A stretch of 41,597 nucleotides of DNA from an uncultured Muribaculaceae bacterium (GTDB taxonomy: Bacteria > Bacteroidota > Bacteroidia > Bacteroidales > Muribaculaceae), in assembly GCA_910587545.1 (NCBI GenBank), contig CAJUMI010000015.1:1-41597 (forward strand), written 5' to 3'. A program made the position numbers and the translations under genes. Position 1 is the first letter of the stretch. Every line of letters starts with the position of its first letter. The notes under the pieces were generated by a model, which had not been told where the DNA came from, did no database searches, and saw only the letters and a program-made list of their open reading frames with translations. Below are positions 1 through 9,127 of the stretch, one piece after another.

Positions 1-481
1 TGCCTACACCCGCGCCACCGAACAGACCGATCTTGCCGCCCTTGCTGTAAGGTTCGAGAAGGTCGATCACCTTGATACCTGTCGCGAGGATTTCCGTCCC
101 GATGGTGAGGTCCTCGAACTCGGGAGCCGGCTGGTGGATCGAGCGTAGATTGTCGCGGTTAAGCGCCGGAAGGTTATCGATAGCATTGCCGATAACATTC
201 AGAAGACGGCCTTTGACCTGATCGCCCGTCGGCACTGCAATAGGACGCTCGAGGCTATCGACTCTAAGGCCGCGGCGCAGACCGTCGGTACTCTCCATAG
301 CCACACAGCGCACGGTGTCTTCTCCGATGTGCTGCTCGACTTCGAGTATTAGCATCGAGCCGTCGGGCCGGTCGATCTTCAATGCGGTGTAGATAGGCGG
401 GATGATATTGTCGTCGCCTTCGAAAATGACATCGACCACCGGGCCGATCACTTGGGCAACTTTACCGTATTTATCGCTCAT
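1..481 (-). CDS. atpD: F1Fo ATP synthase subunit beta, N-terminal part (cut by window edge)
   Basis: This is the start of the catalytic beta subunit of F-type ATP synthase, which makes or hydrolyses ATP on the cytoplasmic face of the membrane. The reverse strand begins MSDKYGKVAQVIGPVVDV, the usual beta-barrel start of AtpD, and continues through DNLPALNRDNLRSIHQPAPE to GGKIGLFGGAGVG, where the window cuts the P-loop (Walker A). About 160 codons are present. The start ATG is at 481-479. It lies 83 nt downstream of nuoH on the same strand, and I see no minus-strand TAnnTTTG promoter in the gap, so read-through from the nuo genes is possible. The rest of the ATP synthase genes would lie outside the window. 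Confidence 0.96.
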   Translation of the reverse strand, partial: MSDKYGKVAQVIGPVVDVIFEGDDNIIPPIYTALKIDRPDGSMLILEVEQHIGEDTVRCVAMESTDGLRRGLRVDSLERPIAVPTGDQVKGRLLNVIGNAIDNLPALNRDNLRSIHQPAPEFEDLTIGTEILATGIKVIDLLEPYSKGGKIGLFGGAGVG

Positions 482-564
482 TTTAAGACTTATTAATTAT
501 CCTTTGTTTCGGATGCTTGTTGAATAAATTCGATTTCTGATACTTGAGGGATTATTGTCACTGA

Positions 565-1641
565 TTAGAAATGCCAGCCGAAGATAATGACGCAGACCAT
601 CAGCACAAGGTTGAAGAGATTGATCGGCAACAGATATTTCCATTCAAGAGAAAGCAACTGGTCGATACGTAGACGCGGGAATGTCCATTTGAACCAGATG
701 ATGATAAATGAAAGGAAAATCGCCTTGCCTATGAACCATACGACCGAAGGAATGTAGTTCATTATGTGGTTGAAGGCATCCCATCCGGGGATATGGAGAG
801 GCATCCATCCGCCGAGGAAAAGCAGCGACGCGACACCTGCGACAATAAACAGATTTAAGTATTCGGCAAGGTAGAAGAATCCGAAATGGATACCCGAATA
901 TTCGGTATGGTAACCGGCGGTAAGCTCGCTCTCGGCCTCGGGAAGGTCAAACGGGCCGCGGTTGGTCTCGGCAGTACCAGCGATCATGTAGATGACAAAG
1001 GCGATCAGCGCGGGCACATGGCCTTTGAATATAAACCACAGATCCGACTGTTCCTGTACTATACCACCGACCGACATTGTGCCGGCGAGGCATACCATGG
1101 TCAATACACTGAGCCCGATAGAGAGCTCGTAGCTGACCATCTGCGCGCCCGAGCGGAGAGCTCCGATGAGGGTAAACTTGTTGTTACTCGACCAGCCGGC
1201 AAGAAGGATACCGAGCACACCGATCGAAGACACGGCGACAAGAAAGAAGATGCCGATATTGAAATCTATGATCTGTAGACCGTTGCCCCAGGGGAGAACC
1301 GCAAACGCAAGCATCGATGCGATAATCACCAGATAGGGAGCAAGCGCGAACAGAAATTTATCGATATGATTGAGGTGAATAAGTTCCTTGATAAGGATCT
1401 TGAACATATCGGCGAAACTCTGGAGAAGCCCCCAGGGGCCGACACGGTTCGGGCCGAGGCGGCACTGAAACGCTGCACAAACCTTTCGTTCGTAGTAAAT
1501 ATAAAATAGCGCCAGCAACGCATAGACGAGCAAAAGACCGACACCGATCAGCACACACTCAACGGTCGTAGTCAGCCATCCGGGCATGAAAGACAAAAGG
1601 AAGCTGTGGATAGCGTCGGTTATAGTTGAAAAATCTTGCAT
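565..1641 (-). CDS. nuoH: NADH-quinone oxidoreductase subunit H (complex I membrane subunit)
   Basis: NuoH is the membrane subunit of complex I that lines the quinone chamber and joins the peripheral arm to the proton-pumping arm. The 358-aa product has the usual length and about eight hydrophobic helices. Conserved family motifs are visible: YYERKVCAAFQCRLGPNRVG near residue 50 and the quinone-loop sequence AETNRGPFDLPEAESELTAG around residues 223-242. It follows nuoCD with a 45-nt gap and no obvious promoter, so it belongs to the nuo operon. nuoI and nuoJ-N, which normally follow nuoH, do not; atpD comes next. Confidence 0.97.
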   Translation of the reverse strand: MQDFSTITDAIHSFLLSFMPGWLTTTVECVLIGVGLLLVYALLALFYIYYERKVCAAFQCRLGPNRVGPWGLLQSFADMFKILIKELIHLNHIDKFLFALAPYLVIIASMLAFAVLPWGNGLQIIDFNIGIFFLVAVSSIGVLGILLAGWSSNNKFTLIGALRSGAQMVSYELSIGLSVLTMVCLAGTMSVGGIVQEQSDLWFIFKGHVPALIAFVIYMIAGTAETNRGPFDLPEAESELTAGYHTEYSGIHFGFFYLAEYLNLFIVAGVASLLFLGGWMPLHIPGWDAFNHIMNYIPSVVWFIGKAIFLSFIIIWFKWTFPRLRIDQLLSLEWKYLLPINLFNLVLMVCVIIFGWHF

Positions 1642-1686
1642 AACGTATGTAATTACTATATTTTCACTTCAGTAACAATCGGCCGA

Positions 1687-3306
1687 TCAGCGGTCCATAT
1701 CAGGAACGATGTAATCCAGCGATCCGCCGATGGTGATAAGGTCGGCAATTTTCGAGCCGCGTGTGATATGGTCGACCACGCCTGCGAGAGGCAGACATGG
1801 AGGTGCCAGTTTCAGACGGTAGGGCTTGGTGGAGCCGTCGCTCTCGATATAGATACCTAATGCACCGCGGCAGCCTTCGACAACCGTGAACCAACGGCCG
1901 ACAGGGAGCTTAAGCACCTTGGGAACCTTGACGCAGTATTCGCCGTCGGGGATGTTGTCAACAAGCTGGGCAAGTATCTTGGCCGACTCTTCCATCTCAC
2001 GCATACGCACCTTGAAGCGAGCCATCGAGTCGCCTTCTGTCGCCGTGATCTCTTCGAAATCGAGATCTGAGTAGATACTGTAGGGGCGGAGTTTGCGCAT
2101 GTCGCAAGCCCAGTCTGACGCACGTCCCGACGGGCCGGTGACTGCATAGGATATTGCGTCTTCACGCGATAGATATCCCACGCCTTCCATACGGTTCCTG
2201 GCGATTACGTTGCCTGTGAAGATCTTGTTGTATTCCTTGATATTCTTGGGTAGCACTTCAAGAAGAGCCTTGACATCCTGTTGAAAATCCGGAGCGATAT
2301 CCTGCATTACGCCTCCGATGCAATCATAGTTGAATGTCATACGGGCGCCGCAGGTTTTCTCCATGATGTCGAGGATCTGTTCACGCACACGGAGTGTGTA
2401 GAACAGCATTGTAGTTGCTCCAAGGTCCATGCAGTATGTGCCGATAAAGAGGCAGTGAGACGCGATACGCGACAGTTCGTCCATCATGACGCGGATCACC
2501 TCGGCACGACGTGAGATCTGAATGCCGGCAGCTTTTTCGACGGCAATACAGAGTCCGTGATGATAGTTGTGGGCCGAGAAATAGTCCATACGGTCCATAA
2601 ACGGCAAAGCCTGTGAGAAAGTCAGATCCTCACAAAGTTTCTCTATGCCTCGGTGGATATAGCCCATATAGACATCAATCTTCTTGATTTCCTCACCGTC
2701 GACAGAGGTGCGGAAACGGAGCACACCGTGAGTCGCGGGGTGCTGAGGACCGATGTTAACAACAAACTCACCTGGTTCGAACACATCGACTTCCTTCTTT
2801 TCGATCGTACCGTCAGGAAGTTCGATATAAGTATCGGTAGTGTCGGTCTGGCGTTCATTGTCGACAGAGACTTCATTTTTCTCTGCGTAATCCTTGCGCA
2901 GGGGGTAGCCTTTCCAATCAACGCTGAGGAATAGACGGCGCATGTCGGGGTTGCCGATGAATATTATGCCGAAGAAGTCGTAGACCTCACGCTCGTAAAG
3001 ACATGCGACTCTCCATACATCGGCAGCAGAATGAAGCATCGGGCGCTCACGGTCGGCAGTGCAGACTTTGACGCCGCACATTGTATTATACTTACTTGAC
3101 ATGAGGTAATAGATCGCTCCGAGCGACTCGGTCCAGTCCATACCTACAACCGTCACAAGATAATCCATCTTACAGTCTTCGTCGTCGCGAAGAGCGAGTG
3201 CAAGGTCATGCCATTGTCTGTCTGGTATACCGATCACAGGCACATCTCCGCCTTCAAACGTTGCTTCAGGGAAGAGTTTGGCAATCTTTTCTTGAAAATC
3301 AGCCAT
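1687..3306 (-). CDS. nuoCD: NADH-quinone oxidoreductase fused subunits C and D
   Basis: The 539-aa protein fuses the NuoC and NuoD parts of the complex I peripheral arm, which carry electrons to the quinone site. Residues 1 to about 150 are NuoC-like, with the signature EREVYDFFGI at 105-114 followed by GNPDMRRLFL. From about 180 the sequence is NuoD (49 kDa subunit), with GPQHPATHGV at 186-195 and GYIHRGIEKL at 215-224, and the histidines expected near the quinone. The linker at 145-180 is acidic. The fusion is common in Bacteroidetes and some Proteobacteria. It sits 42 nt after nuoB in the same operon. Confidence 0.97.
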   Translation of the reverse strand: MADFQEKIAKLFPEATFEGGDVPVIGIPDRQWHDLALALRDDEDCKMDYLVTVVGMDWTESLGAIYYLMSSKYNTMCGVKVCTADRERPMLHSAADVWRVACLYEREVYDFFGIIFIGNPDMRRLFLSVDWKGYPLRKDYAEKNEVSVDNERQTDTTDTYIELPDGTIEKKEVDVFEPGEFVVNIGPQHPATHGVLRFRTSVDGEEIKKIDVYMGYIHRGIEKLCEDLTFSQALPFMDRMDYFSAHNYHHGLCIAVEKAAGIQISRRAEVIRVMMDELSRIASHCLFIGTYCMDLGATTMLFYTLRVREQILDIMEKTCGARMTFNYDCIGGVMQDIAPDFQQDVKALLEVLPKNIKEYNKIFTGNVIARNRMEGVGYLSREDAISYAVTGPSGRASDWACDMRKLRPYSIYSDLDFEEITATEGDSMARFKVRMREMEESAKILAQLVDNIPDGEYCVKVPKVLKLPVGRWFTVVEGCRGALGIYIESDGSTKPYRLKLAPPCLPLAGVVDHITRGSKIADLITIGGSLDYIVPDMDR

Positions 3307-3348
3307 ATATCTTATAATTGACTTGCTTGTTTTACAATGTGGTTATTT

Positions 3349-3957
3349 TCAATCTTCAACGCCTTCTACGGGATGCGACTCCAAAAATTCGCGTTGTTTT
3401 TCCTGACGGTTCACTCCGCCGAAGAATTTCTCGACCTTGATCTTGCGTGAAAGCTGCATGATGCCGTAGATCATAGCCTCGGGACGAGGGGGACAGCCGG
3501 GCACATACACATCGACGGGAACAATATCCTCTATGCCGCACGCCACATGATAGCTCTTGCGGAAAGGTCCGCCCGAGATAGCGCAGTTGCCGCACGCGAT
3601 GACATACTTGGGTTCTGCAAGCTGGTCATAAAGACGACGCAGCACTGGCGCCATGCGGTTGACAATCGTACCTGCCACCATAATAAAATCGGCCTGACGA
3701 GGCGACGCACGTGCGACTTCCCACCCAAAACGAGCCATATCGAAACGGGCCGCACCGAGCGACACGAATTCGATACCGCAGCAACTGGTAGCGAAAGTGA
3801 GTGGCCACAATGAATTAGACCGCCCCCAGTTGATCAGCTTGTCCAAAGAACCGACAACTACATTTGTGCCGCTCTCTTTAAGCTGCTGAACGAGTTTTTC
3901 AATATACTCGTTATCTTTAAATGCCTCATAGGGCATGCTTTTTGTTGTCACTTCCAT
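3349..3957 (-). CDS. nuoB: NADH-quinone oxidoreductase subunit B (N2 iron-sulfur cluster)
   Basis: NuoB carries cluster N2, the last [4Fe-4S] centre before quinone. The 202-aa product keeps the four expected ligands: the tandem Cys59-Cys60 in FATSCCGIEF, Cys125 in ACGNCAISGG, and Cys155 in VPGCPPRPEA. Cys122 is an extra nearby cysteine. The start codon overlaps the end of nuoA by 10 nt, which suggests translational coupling. Length and motifs are normal for the family. Confidence 0.97.
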   Translation of the reverse strand: MEVTTKSMPYEAFKDNEYIEKLVQQLKESGTNVVVGSLDKLINWGRSNSLWPLTFATSCCGIEFVSLGAARFDMARFGWEVARASPRQADFIMVAGTIVNRMAPVLRRLYDQLAEPKYVIACGNCAISGGPFRKSYHVACGIEDIVPVDVYVPGCPPRPEAMIYGIMQLSRKIKVEKFFGGVNRQEKQREFLESHPVEGVED

Positions 3958-4328
3958 TCAAGAGCTCCTTTCCGCCAGGCATAAACAAGCCCGAGCACTA
4001 AAACGCCGAAGAAAACTGCAATGCTGATAAGTCCGTCTGTTCCAAGTTCGCGCATGCGCACAGCCCAAGGATAAAGGAATACAGTCTCGACATCGAACAT
4101 CAGAAAAAGAATTGCAAAGAGATAATAGCCGACCTTAAACTGTGACATGCTTTTACCTCTTGTCGGGATACCGCATTCGTATGCTTCGCCTTTCTGAGGG
4201 TTAAATGAACGCGGTGAAATGAGCTTAGCAATCCACATGGCAAGCGCAACCAGAGCAAAGCCGGTAAGCAACGCTGTGATTGCAAGCAGACCATTGTTCG
4301 TAATACCAAAAATGTCTAAAGATATCAT
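3948..4328 (-). CDS. nuoA: NADH-quinone oxidoreductase subunit A
   Basis: NuoA is a small membrane subunit of complex I near the junction of the two arms. The 126-aa product has three hydrophobic segments (about residues 12-35, 65-85 and 98-118) and the family motif KGEAYECGIPTRGKSMSQFKVGYY split around residues 46-70, with the conserved acidic segment FLMFDVETVFLYPWA. It is the first gene of the operon; a Bacteroides-type promoter lies about 90 nt upstream. nuoEFG are not seen in this cluster, as is typical for Bacteroidetes, so the electron donor of the complex is probably not NADH through NuoF. Confidence 0.96.
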   Translation of the reverse strand: MISLDIFGITNNGLLAITALLTGFALVALAMWIAKLISPRSFNPQKGEAYECGIPTRGKSMSQFKVGYYLFAILFLMFDVETVFLYPWAVRMRELGTDGLISIAVFFGVLVLGLVYAWRKGALEWK

Positions 4329-4416
4329 ATTGATTTATAATGATTTTTCAGCAAATTACATTCAACTGATTTATTTAACAAAGCCGCAAAACGACCTATA
4401 AATCCATAATATAGTG

Positions 4417-4449
4417 CAAAGGTAGTCAATTTTTCACAAAAACAACAAT
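4417..4449 (-). promoter_or_regulatory. Bacteroides-type promoter for nuoA operon
   Basis: Read on the minus strand, TACCTTTG (4424-4417) matches the -7 consensus TAnnTTTG exactly. A partial -33 element GTTG (4446-4443) or ATTG (4449-4446) lies 18-21 nt upstream. Transcription would start near 4410, leaving a leader of about 80 nt before the nuoA ATG. A near-palindrome TTAAAAA-C-TTTTTAA (4456-4470) sits just upstream of the -33 region and may be an AT-rich upstream element. The remaining bases of the 4329-4586 gap show nothing clear; no convincing terminator was found for the peptidase gene upstream. Confidence 0.6.
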
Positions 4450-4586
4450 GTTTCATTAAAAACTTTTTAACTAAATGTCAGCAACAGCAATGCCCGACTA
4501 CCGTATGGTGACTGGATTTCGTGACATAATGAAACCCTTGAATACATGCTACACTATAATAAATTTATAATATATGGGAGAACGCA

Positions 4587-5471
4587 CTAAAACAATAACG
4601 TCGGATCGACCACCCTGCCCTTATATCTCACTTCAAAATGGAGATGAGGCCCGGTGGAATTACCGCTTGTACCGACGAGTCCCACAGGCATATTGCAGCC
4701 GACCGTGTCACCAATGCCGACCAGGATTTTCTGCAGATGCGCATAACGGGTTTCGAGCATATTGCCGTCGGTCACACAGACATACCATCCGTAACCTCGC
4801 CTGTCAAATCCTCGACGGGTCACCTTTCCCGGCAACGCAACCCTAACCGTATCGCCACAACACGCCTTGAAATCAAGCCCGAGATGCATTTTTCCGGTTT
4901 CGGCTCTGATGCCGAAAGGCGAATTGATCCTGCCCTTCACCGGTCGCCGCAGCATCGAACTGTCGACTGGCGGAGGCGGACCGACGTGAAGCGAATAGAG
5001 CGGCGACTTCGCGGCCGGCTCCCAGGAGCCTGTTTCATAAAACCCGTTGTCTTCGCAAATATCCGACAGATAATCAAGCACGGAATACTCCTGATTTCGC
5101 AGAGAATCCGGCTCCTCGTCAGCGACTGACGAACCTGCAAGCATCGATAAAACCGTCATGACATCGCAAGACCCCATGCTGTCCCGCACTACAGGAACGG
5201 CATCCCGAAAAAATGTATCAGCCTGAAAAGCAAGGGCTGCCGGAAATTTCCCGGCAGCCCTTGATATATCGCTATCCAAATTATCGGCTCTTGAAACAAG
5301 GACAAACGGTCCTATGACAATCGCCAGAACGACAGATATAATGCGGTTAAAACAAGAAAAGTATACGCAGTTCACCAAGGACGCGCGGCATTTTGTCGCA
5401 CTTCGAAACCTGCAGTTTTGTCTTAATCGGACAGCACCGGACGCATACACAGCCCTTAATACCGACATCAT
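4587..5471 (-). CDS. M23 family metallopeptidase, membrane-anchored or secreted
   Basis: A LytM/lysostaphin-like zinc peptidase, a family that cuts peptidoglycan cross-links or acts as an envelope regulator. The C-terminal domain (about residues 178-294) keeps the metal and catalytic motifs: HLGLD (H and D about residues 196 and 200), YAHL (His about 245) and GPHLHFEV (HxH about 276-278). A hydrophobic stretch ISVVLAIVIGPFVLV at about 45-60 is a signal sequence or anchor. The start is uncertain: the first ATG is at 5471, but the first 33 residues are basic and cysteine-rich, and a GTG at 5375 would give a more usual short signal peptide. It begins 14 nt after the wzz-like gene ends, so it is probably the last gene of that operon. 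It ends with TAG. Confidence 0.88.
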   Translation of the reverse strand: MMSVLRAVYASGAVRLRQNCRFRSATKCRASLVNCVYFSCFNRIISVVLAIVIGPFVLVSRADNLDSDISRAAGKFPAALAFQADTFFRDAVPVVRDSMGSCDVMTVLSMLAGSSVADEEPDSLRNQEYSVLDYLSDICEDNGFYETGSWEPAAKSPLYSLHVGPPPPVDSSMLRRPVKGRINSPFGIRAETGKMHLGLDFKACCGDTVRVALPGKVTRRGFDRRGYGWYVCVTDGNMLETRYAHLQKILVGIGDTVGCNMPVGLVGTSGNSTGPHLHFEVRYKGRVVDPTLLF

Positions 5472-5485
5472 CAATCAAATGACCG

Positions 5486-6601
5486 TTACTTTGCTTCGTC
5501 CTTATATTGCGACAACTTATCCTTATACTCGCCATACATCGGCGAAAGGAACAGTATCCAGGCCGAACAAGCCACAAAAGCCATAAATACAAATCCGATC
5601 ATAATCATGGCCTTTTTAGGCTTCACCTGTCTGACAGGCACCGTGGCGGGAGAAATAATAGCGTAGACCGGCGTAGCCTCCTGAACTTTAGCCTGGGCTT
5701 TCTGCACCTGCTGGGCAGTCTGGTTATAAAGAGAAAACGCCAGCTGAGCCTCATTTGCAAGTCGCTCGCTCTCGGTCTGAGCCGATCGGAAGGCTATGCC
5801 CTGATTGTGGTCAAGATACTCCGCATAGCGTTGCTGAGCCTCATAATATTTGGCTCTGGCCTCCTCATTAAGCATTTCGGCATATCTCAAATCGCCGCGA
5901 GCCTTGTTTGTACGGTAATCGGTAATGTATTCCTGCAGACGCGTCACCACAGTATCTGCAAGCATAGCCGAAACAAGAGGATCCTGCATCATGACACTGA
6001 TTGTAATGACAGATGTTTTTTGATCGACATTTGCACTGACTCGCTCTCCGAGAGTCTTTACCAGTTCATTCTCAGCCTGGGTCAGCTGGAAATTATCAAG
6101 GACATGCCCTTCAACTTCGTCTTCGGACGAACGGAACAGCCCCAGAATTTTTCCGGGAAGACCAAACACAAAACCCCACCAAGGGCCGCTTGTCTCATCT
6201 TCAAGATACTGCTTCACGGTAAAGACTTCCTTATCTTTCTTCGTCGTGACTTTTACATCAAACAGACCTGTCAGAAACGGCACAGAGCCGACCACATCCG
6301 GATAAAGCTGGGGATAGACTGCGTCCATACCAGCCGATGCTCCGGTTGACAATCCGGCCATCGATGCAAGCGCACTGAGACCGCCACCCGATGCTTTCGG
6401 CTCGGTGATCTCAGGAGAGAGCTTGACCGCAGTCGAATACTCCTTCGGTATGCTGAACGCGACAATAAGTCCGACCACCGCGCCACATACGCACCATCTG
6501 ATAACACGTTTACGCTGATTCCACAACTTCACGGCGAGCTCCATGATGTCAATTTCCTTCTCCGCGCCTTCTTTCTCCATTATGTTTTTATCTTCCTGCA
6601 T
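5486..6601 (-). CDS. Wzz/GNVR-type polysaccharide chain-length determinant
   Basis: An inner-membrane polysaccharide co-polymerase, the kind that sets chain length or links polymerisation with export of capsule or exopolysaccharide. The 371-aa product has the family layout: a short cytoplasmic N-terminus, a first membrane helix at about 35-53 (VCGAVVGLIVAFSIP) followed by a Wzz-type beta region (YSTAVKLSPE), a long periplasmic helical part at about 190-310, and a second helix near the C-terminus after the proline-rich VPVRQVKPKKA. No tyrosine-kinase domain is present. It follows the wza-like gene by 26 nt in the same operon. A later ATG at residue 8 is an alternative start. Confidence 0.88.
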   Translation of the reverse strand: MQEDKNIMEKEGAEKEIDIMELAVKLWNQRKRVIRWCVCGAVVGLIVAFSIPKEYSTAVKLSPEITEPKASGGGLSALASMAGLSTGASAGMDAVYPQLYPDVVGSVPFLTGLFDVKVTTKKDKEVFTVKQYLEDETSGPWWGFVFGLPGKILGLFRSSEDEVEGHVLDNFQLTQAENELVKTLGERVSANVDQKTSVITISVMMQDPLVSAMLADTVVTRLQEYITDYRTNKARGDLRYAEMLNEEARAKYYEAQQRYAEYLDHNQGIAFRSAQTESERLANEAQLAFSLYNQTAQQVQKAQAKVQEATPVYAIISPATVPVRQVKPKKAMIMIGFVFMAFVACSAWILFLSPMYGEYKDKLSQYKDEAK

Positions 6602-6627
6602 GGTTAAAGTATAGTTAGATTTGGAAA

Positions 6628-9039
6628 TTATTTTGCTATGTTCACTATCGCCGCCGACATAGTGGCGAGTGATGCAAGACCAGTTGTCAGTGACAGGATT
6701 TTGGCCCAGTCAACTCCGCCGGTATTTGACTTCGACGGCACAATAATCTGACAGCCCGGCTCAATCACAGCCTTGCCTTTTGCCCGGGCGACCGTACCAT
6801 TCATATACACAATGAAAGCGTGATTCTTTTTGGCACTCTGACCATAGCCGCCCGCCTGCTCGATATAATATTTGAGTTTTTTGCCGGGAACGTAAACCAC
6901 CGAATTCGGGTAAAGCACATCTCCCGCAATCTTGACTGTCGACTGCTGCTGAGGTACAAACAGCTTGTCACCCGGCTGAAGGATAAAATCATACGTAGAT
7001 CCGGGATTATCAATCGCCTTCTGCAAATCTATGCCGACATTATAATTCGGCGAAAGAGCCAATTTATCGACAGAAATAGAGTCTTTCGATCCTTCGGCGC
7101 TGTTTGATATAGCAAGCTGCAACGCCGCTTTTCTCGAATTATATTCATCGTCCGACATGCGGCGTGTGAGATAAGCGCCTTTAATATATGCGCCGTCAAC
7201 AAGGCCGCCTGCACGACGCAACAGATCCGTTATTCTTTCATTTCGTCTCTGAAGCGCGTACGAACCTTCAAAAAGCACCTCACCTTCGATTGAAACCATC
7301 TCCTGAGGCTCATATCCCGGACTTCTGCGCACCTGGACAATATCATACGGCTCAAGTATGAACCCCTTGGCTTTTCCTACCGCGAGGCCATTTTCGATGG
7401 AAACAGAAAACACGTTTGAAATCTGCTGGGTCTGTGCGGTGGCTAATGGGTCAACAATTCTGCGCGAGACATCAACCCTCGCCGTAGAAGCGCCTTCAAG
7501 CAGACCGCCGGCAGCAAATATGAGATCTTCCAGTGTGAAGTTTTCAGCGTATGGATATGTGCCCGGACGAGCCACCATACCGCCGATTGTAAACGCGCCG
7601 CGCTCCTGAAGTTCATGAATGCTTGAAACGACGAGCACATCATTACGTTTCAGATCTATATCGCCGACCGTACCGTCTATGATCGCGCCGAGATCAAGCG
7701 ACAGCACCTGAAGTTCAAGATTGGGGCCTTCGCGGTAGAGGAGCGCACGGTCAGTATAAGCGTCGTCCATCAGGCCGTCGGCCTTAGCGATAAGCTGTCC
7801 GACTGTCTGAAGATCATTGCTGATCGCAAACATTCCGGGACGATACACCGCGCCCTTGAGTTCTACCCGGTTAGCATAACGGTCGAGAATAGTGCCGACC
7901 GTCACCATATCACCATCCTGCAGGCGATATGAAGAGAAATCACCTCTGGAGACATTGAAAAGCTCATTCTCACTGCCTGACTGACGGGCCACACGGACCA
8001 TATCCGAGTAGGCATCGCCTGTAAATCCGCCGGCATAGTCGATCAGCGATTTGATGTTCTCGTCGGGCTTGATTTCATAATACATCGGGCGTTTAACATT
8101 ACCATTGATATTGACAAGAGTCTCGTAAGGCGGAACAATAATGACGTCGCCCTCTTGCAGACGGATATTGCCGGCAGTCTTGCCTTCAAACAGATACTCG
8201 TAAATATCGACTCCGGCGACTTTCTTGCCATTGCGGAGCACCTGAATGTTGCGCAGAGTACCGATGTCATTGATGCCGCCCGCACGATACAGAGCGTGGA
8301 AGACTGATGAGAACGGCGACATTCTGTAAGTACCGGGGACTGCAACCTCGCCCATCAGATCGACCTGAATGGACCGAACCTGACCGAGAGTGACCTGCAC
8401 ATCGGTCTCAGCATCGTTAACTCCGGCATATTTTTTGGAAAACGCGCTTTTGACATGCTGATTGGCATCGCTGATAGTCATACCGTTGAGATACACCGGT
8501 CCGACCTGATCGATCATGATGCTACCTTCGGGAGAGATGGTCTTGCGCAGATGATCTTCGGAAGTGCCCCATATGTCGATTATAACTTCATCTCCAGGAC
8601 CAAGTCGGTAATTCTGAGGCGTGGCCAGATTGTTGCTCGGCTCGAAAGTGAGCGAACGCGAGTTGAACACATCGTGACCGAAAACACGTCGGGCAGAAAT
8701 TTTGCCATCGTTTCCCTTATCGACAGCACGGTTGACATCATCCATCGCCGACGCCGTGATGTCGTCAGCCACATTGTGACTCCTCTCCTGACGGGCGGCG
8801 GCAATATTCTGGGTGGTCACAACCTTGTCAGCACCTTCCTGAGCTTCATACGAGGCTTTGATGCGTTCGGCCTGCTCCGGAGTAACCCCCTTTGCCAACA
8901 ACTCTTTACCGATCTGCTGTTGAGACTTTCCCGCAGCGATACCGGATTTAACATAAGCAATCACTTCCTGATCAGTCATGGCGAAGCATGAAAGCGAGCA
9001 GCAAAGCAATGCAGACAGCAATAAGCGCTTAATTTTCAT
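6628..9039 (-). CDS. Wza-like polysaccharide export protein with multiple SLBB domains
   Basis: An outer-membrane or periplasmic polysaccharide export protein. The 803-aa product starts with a signal peptide (MKIKRLLLSALLCCSLSCFA). A short helical region about 21-70 (TDQEVIAYVKSGIAAGKSQQ) follows, then a Poly_export domain at about 140-215 (YRLGPGDEVIIDIWGTSEDH), then several SLBB-type beta-grasp repeats recognisable by lines such as GEVAVPGTYRMSPF, GNVKRPMYYEI, GAVYRPGMFAIS, GGMVARPGTYPY, GEVLFEGSYAL and GDVLYPNSVVYVPG. A short hydrophobic stretch lies at the extreme C-terminus (LTTGLASLATMSAAIVNI). With the Wzz-like gene it forms an export pair; no glycosyltransferase, flippase or polymerase gene is next to it. 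It has its own promoter and a hairpin leader. Confidence 0.92.
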   Translation of the reverse strand: MKIKRLLLSALLCCSLSCFAMTDQEVIAYVKSGIAAGKSQQQIGKELLAKGVTPEQAERIKASYEAQEGADKVVTTQNIAAARQERSHNVADDITASAMDDVNRAVDKGNDGKISARRVFGHDVFNSRSLTFEPSNNLATPQNYRLGPGDEVIIDIWGTSEDHLRKTISPEGSIMIDQVGPVYLNGMTISDANQHVKSAFSKKYAGVNDAETDVQVTLGQVRSIQVDLMGEVAVPGTYRMSPFSSVFHALYRAGGINDIGTLRNIQVLRNGKKVAGVDIYEYLFEGKTAGNIRLQEGDVIIVPPYETLVNINGNVKRPMYYEIKPDENIKSLIDYAGGFTGDAYSDMVRVARQSGSENELFNVSRGDFSSYRLQDGDMVTVGTILDRYANRVELKGAVYRPGMFAISNDLQTVGQLIAKADGLMDDAYTDRALLYREGPNLELQVLSLDLGAIIDGTVGDIDLKRNDVLVVSSIHELQERGAFTIGGMVARPGTYPYAENFTLEDLIFAAGGLLEGASTARVDVSRRIVDPLATAQTQQISNVFSVSIENGLAVGKAKGFILEPYDIVQVRRSPGYEPQEMVSIEGEVLFEGSYALQRRNERITDLLRRAGGLVDGAYIKGAYLTRRMSDDEYNSRKAALQLAISNSAEGSKDSISVDKLALSPNYNVGIDLQKAIDNPGSTYDFILQPGDKLFVPQQQSTVKIAGDVLYPNSVVYVPGKKLKYYIEQAGGYGQSAKKNHAFIVYMNGTVARAKGKAVIEPGCQIIVPSKSNTGGVDWAKILSLTTGLASLATMSAAIVNIAK

Positions 9040-9078
9040 AATATATAGAGTAATTTACGTAATTTATTCTCACAATAA

Positions 9079-9109
9079 TCTCATCCGCCATTACAGACAG
9101 CGGATGAGA
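9079..9109 (-). promoter_or_regulatory. Perfect hairpin in the 5' leader of the wza-like gene
   Basis: TCTCATCCGC (9079-9088) and GCGGATGAGA (9100-9109) are perfect reverse complements around an 11-nt loop. The hairpin lies between the promoter (9128-9159) and the ATG at 9039, so it is transcribed in the leader of the export operon. It is not followed by a U-tract on the minus strand (next bases TTATTGTGAG), which argues against a simple terminator. It could be an attenuator, a protein-binding site or a stability element, or serve to end transcripts from the lipoprotein gene upstream. Confidence 0.6.
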
Positions 9110-9127
9110 AAAGGCTGTTTTCGTTCG

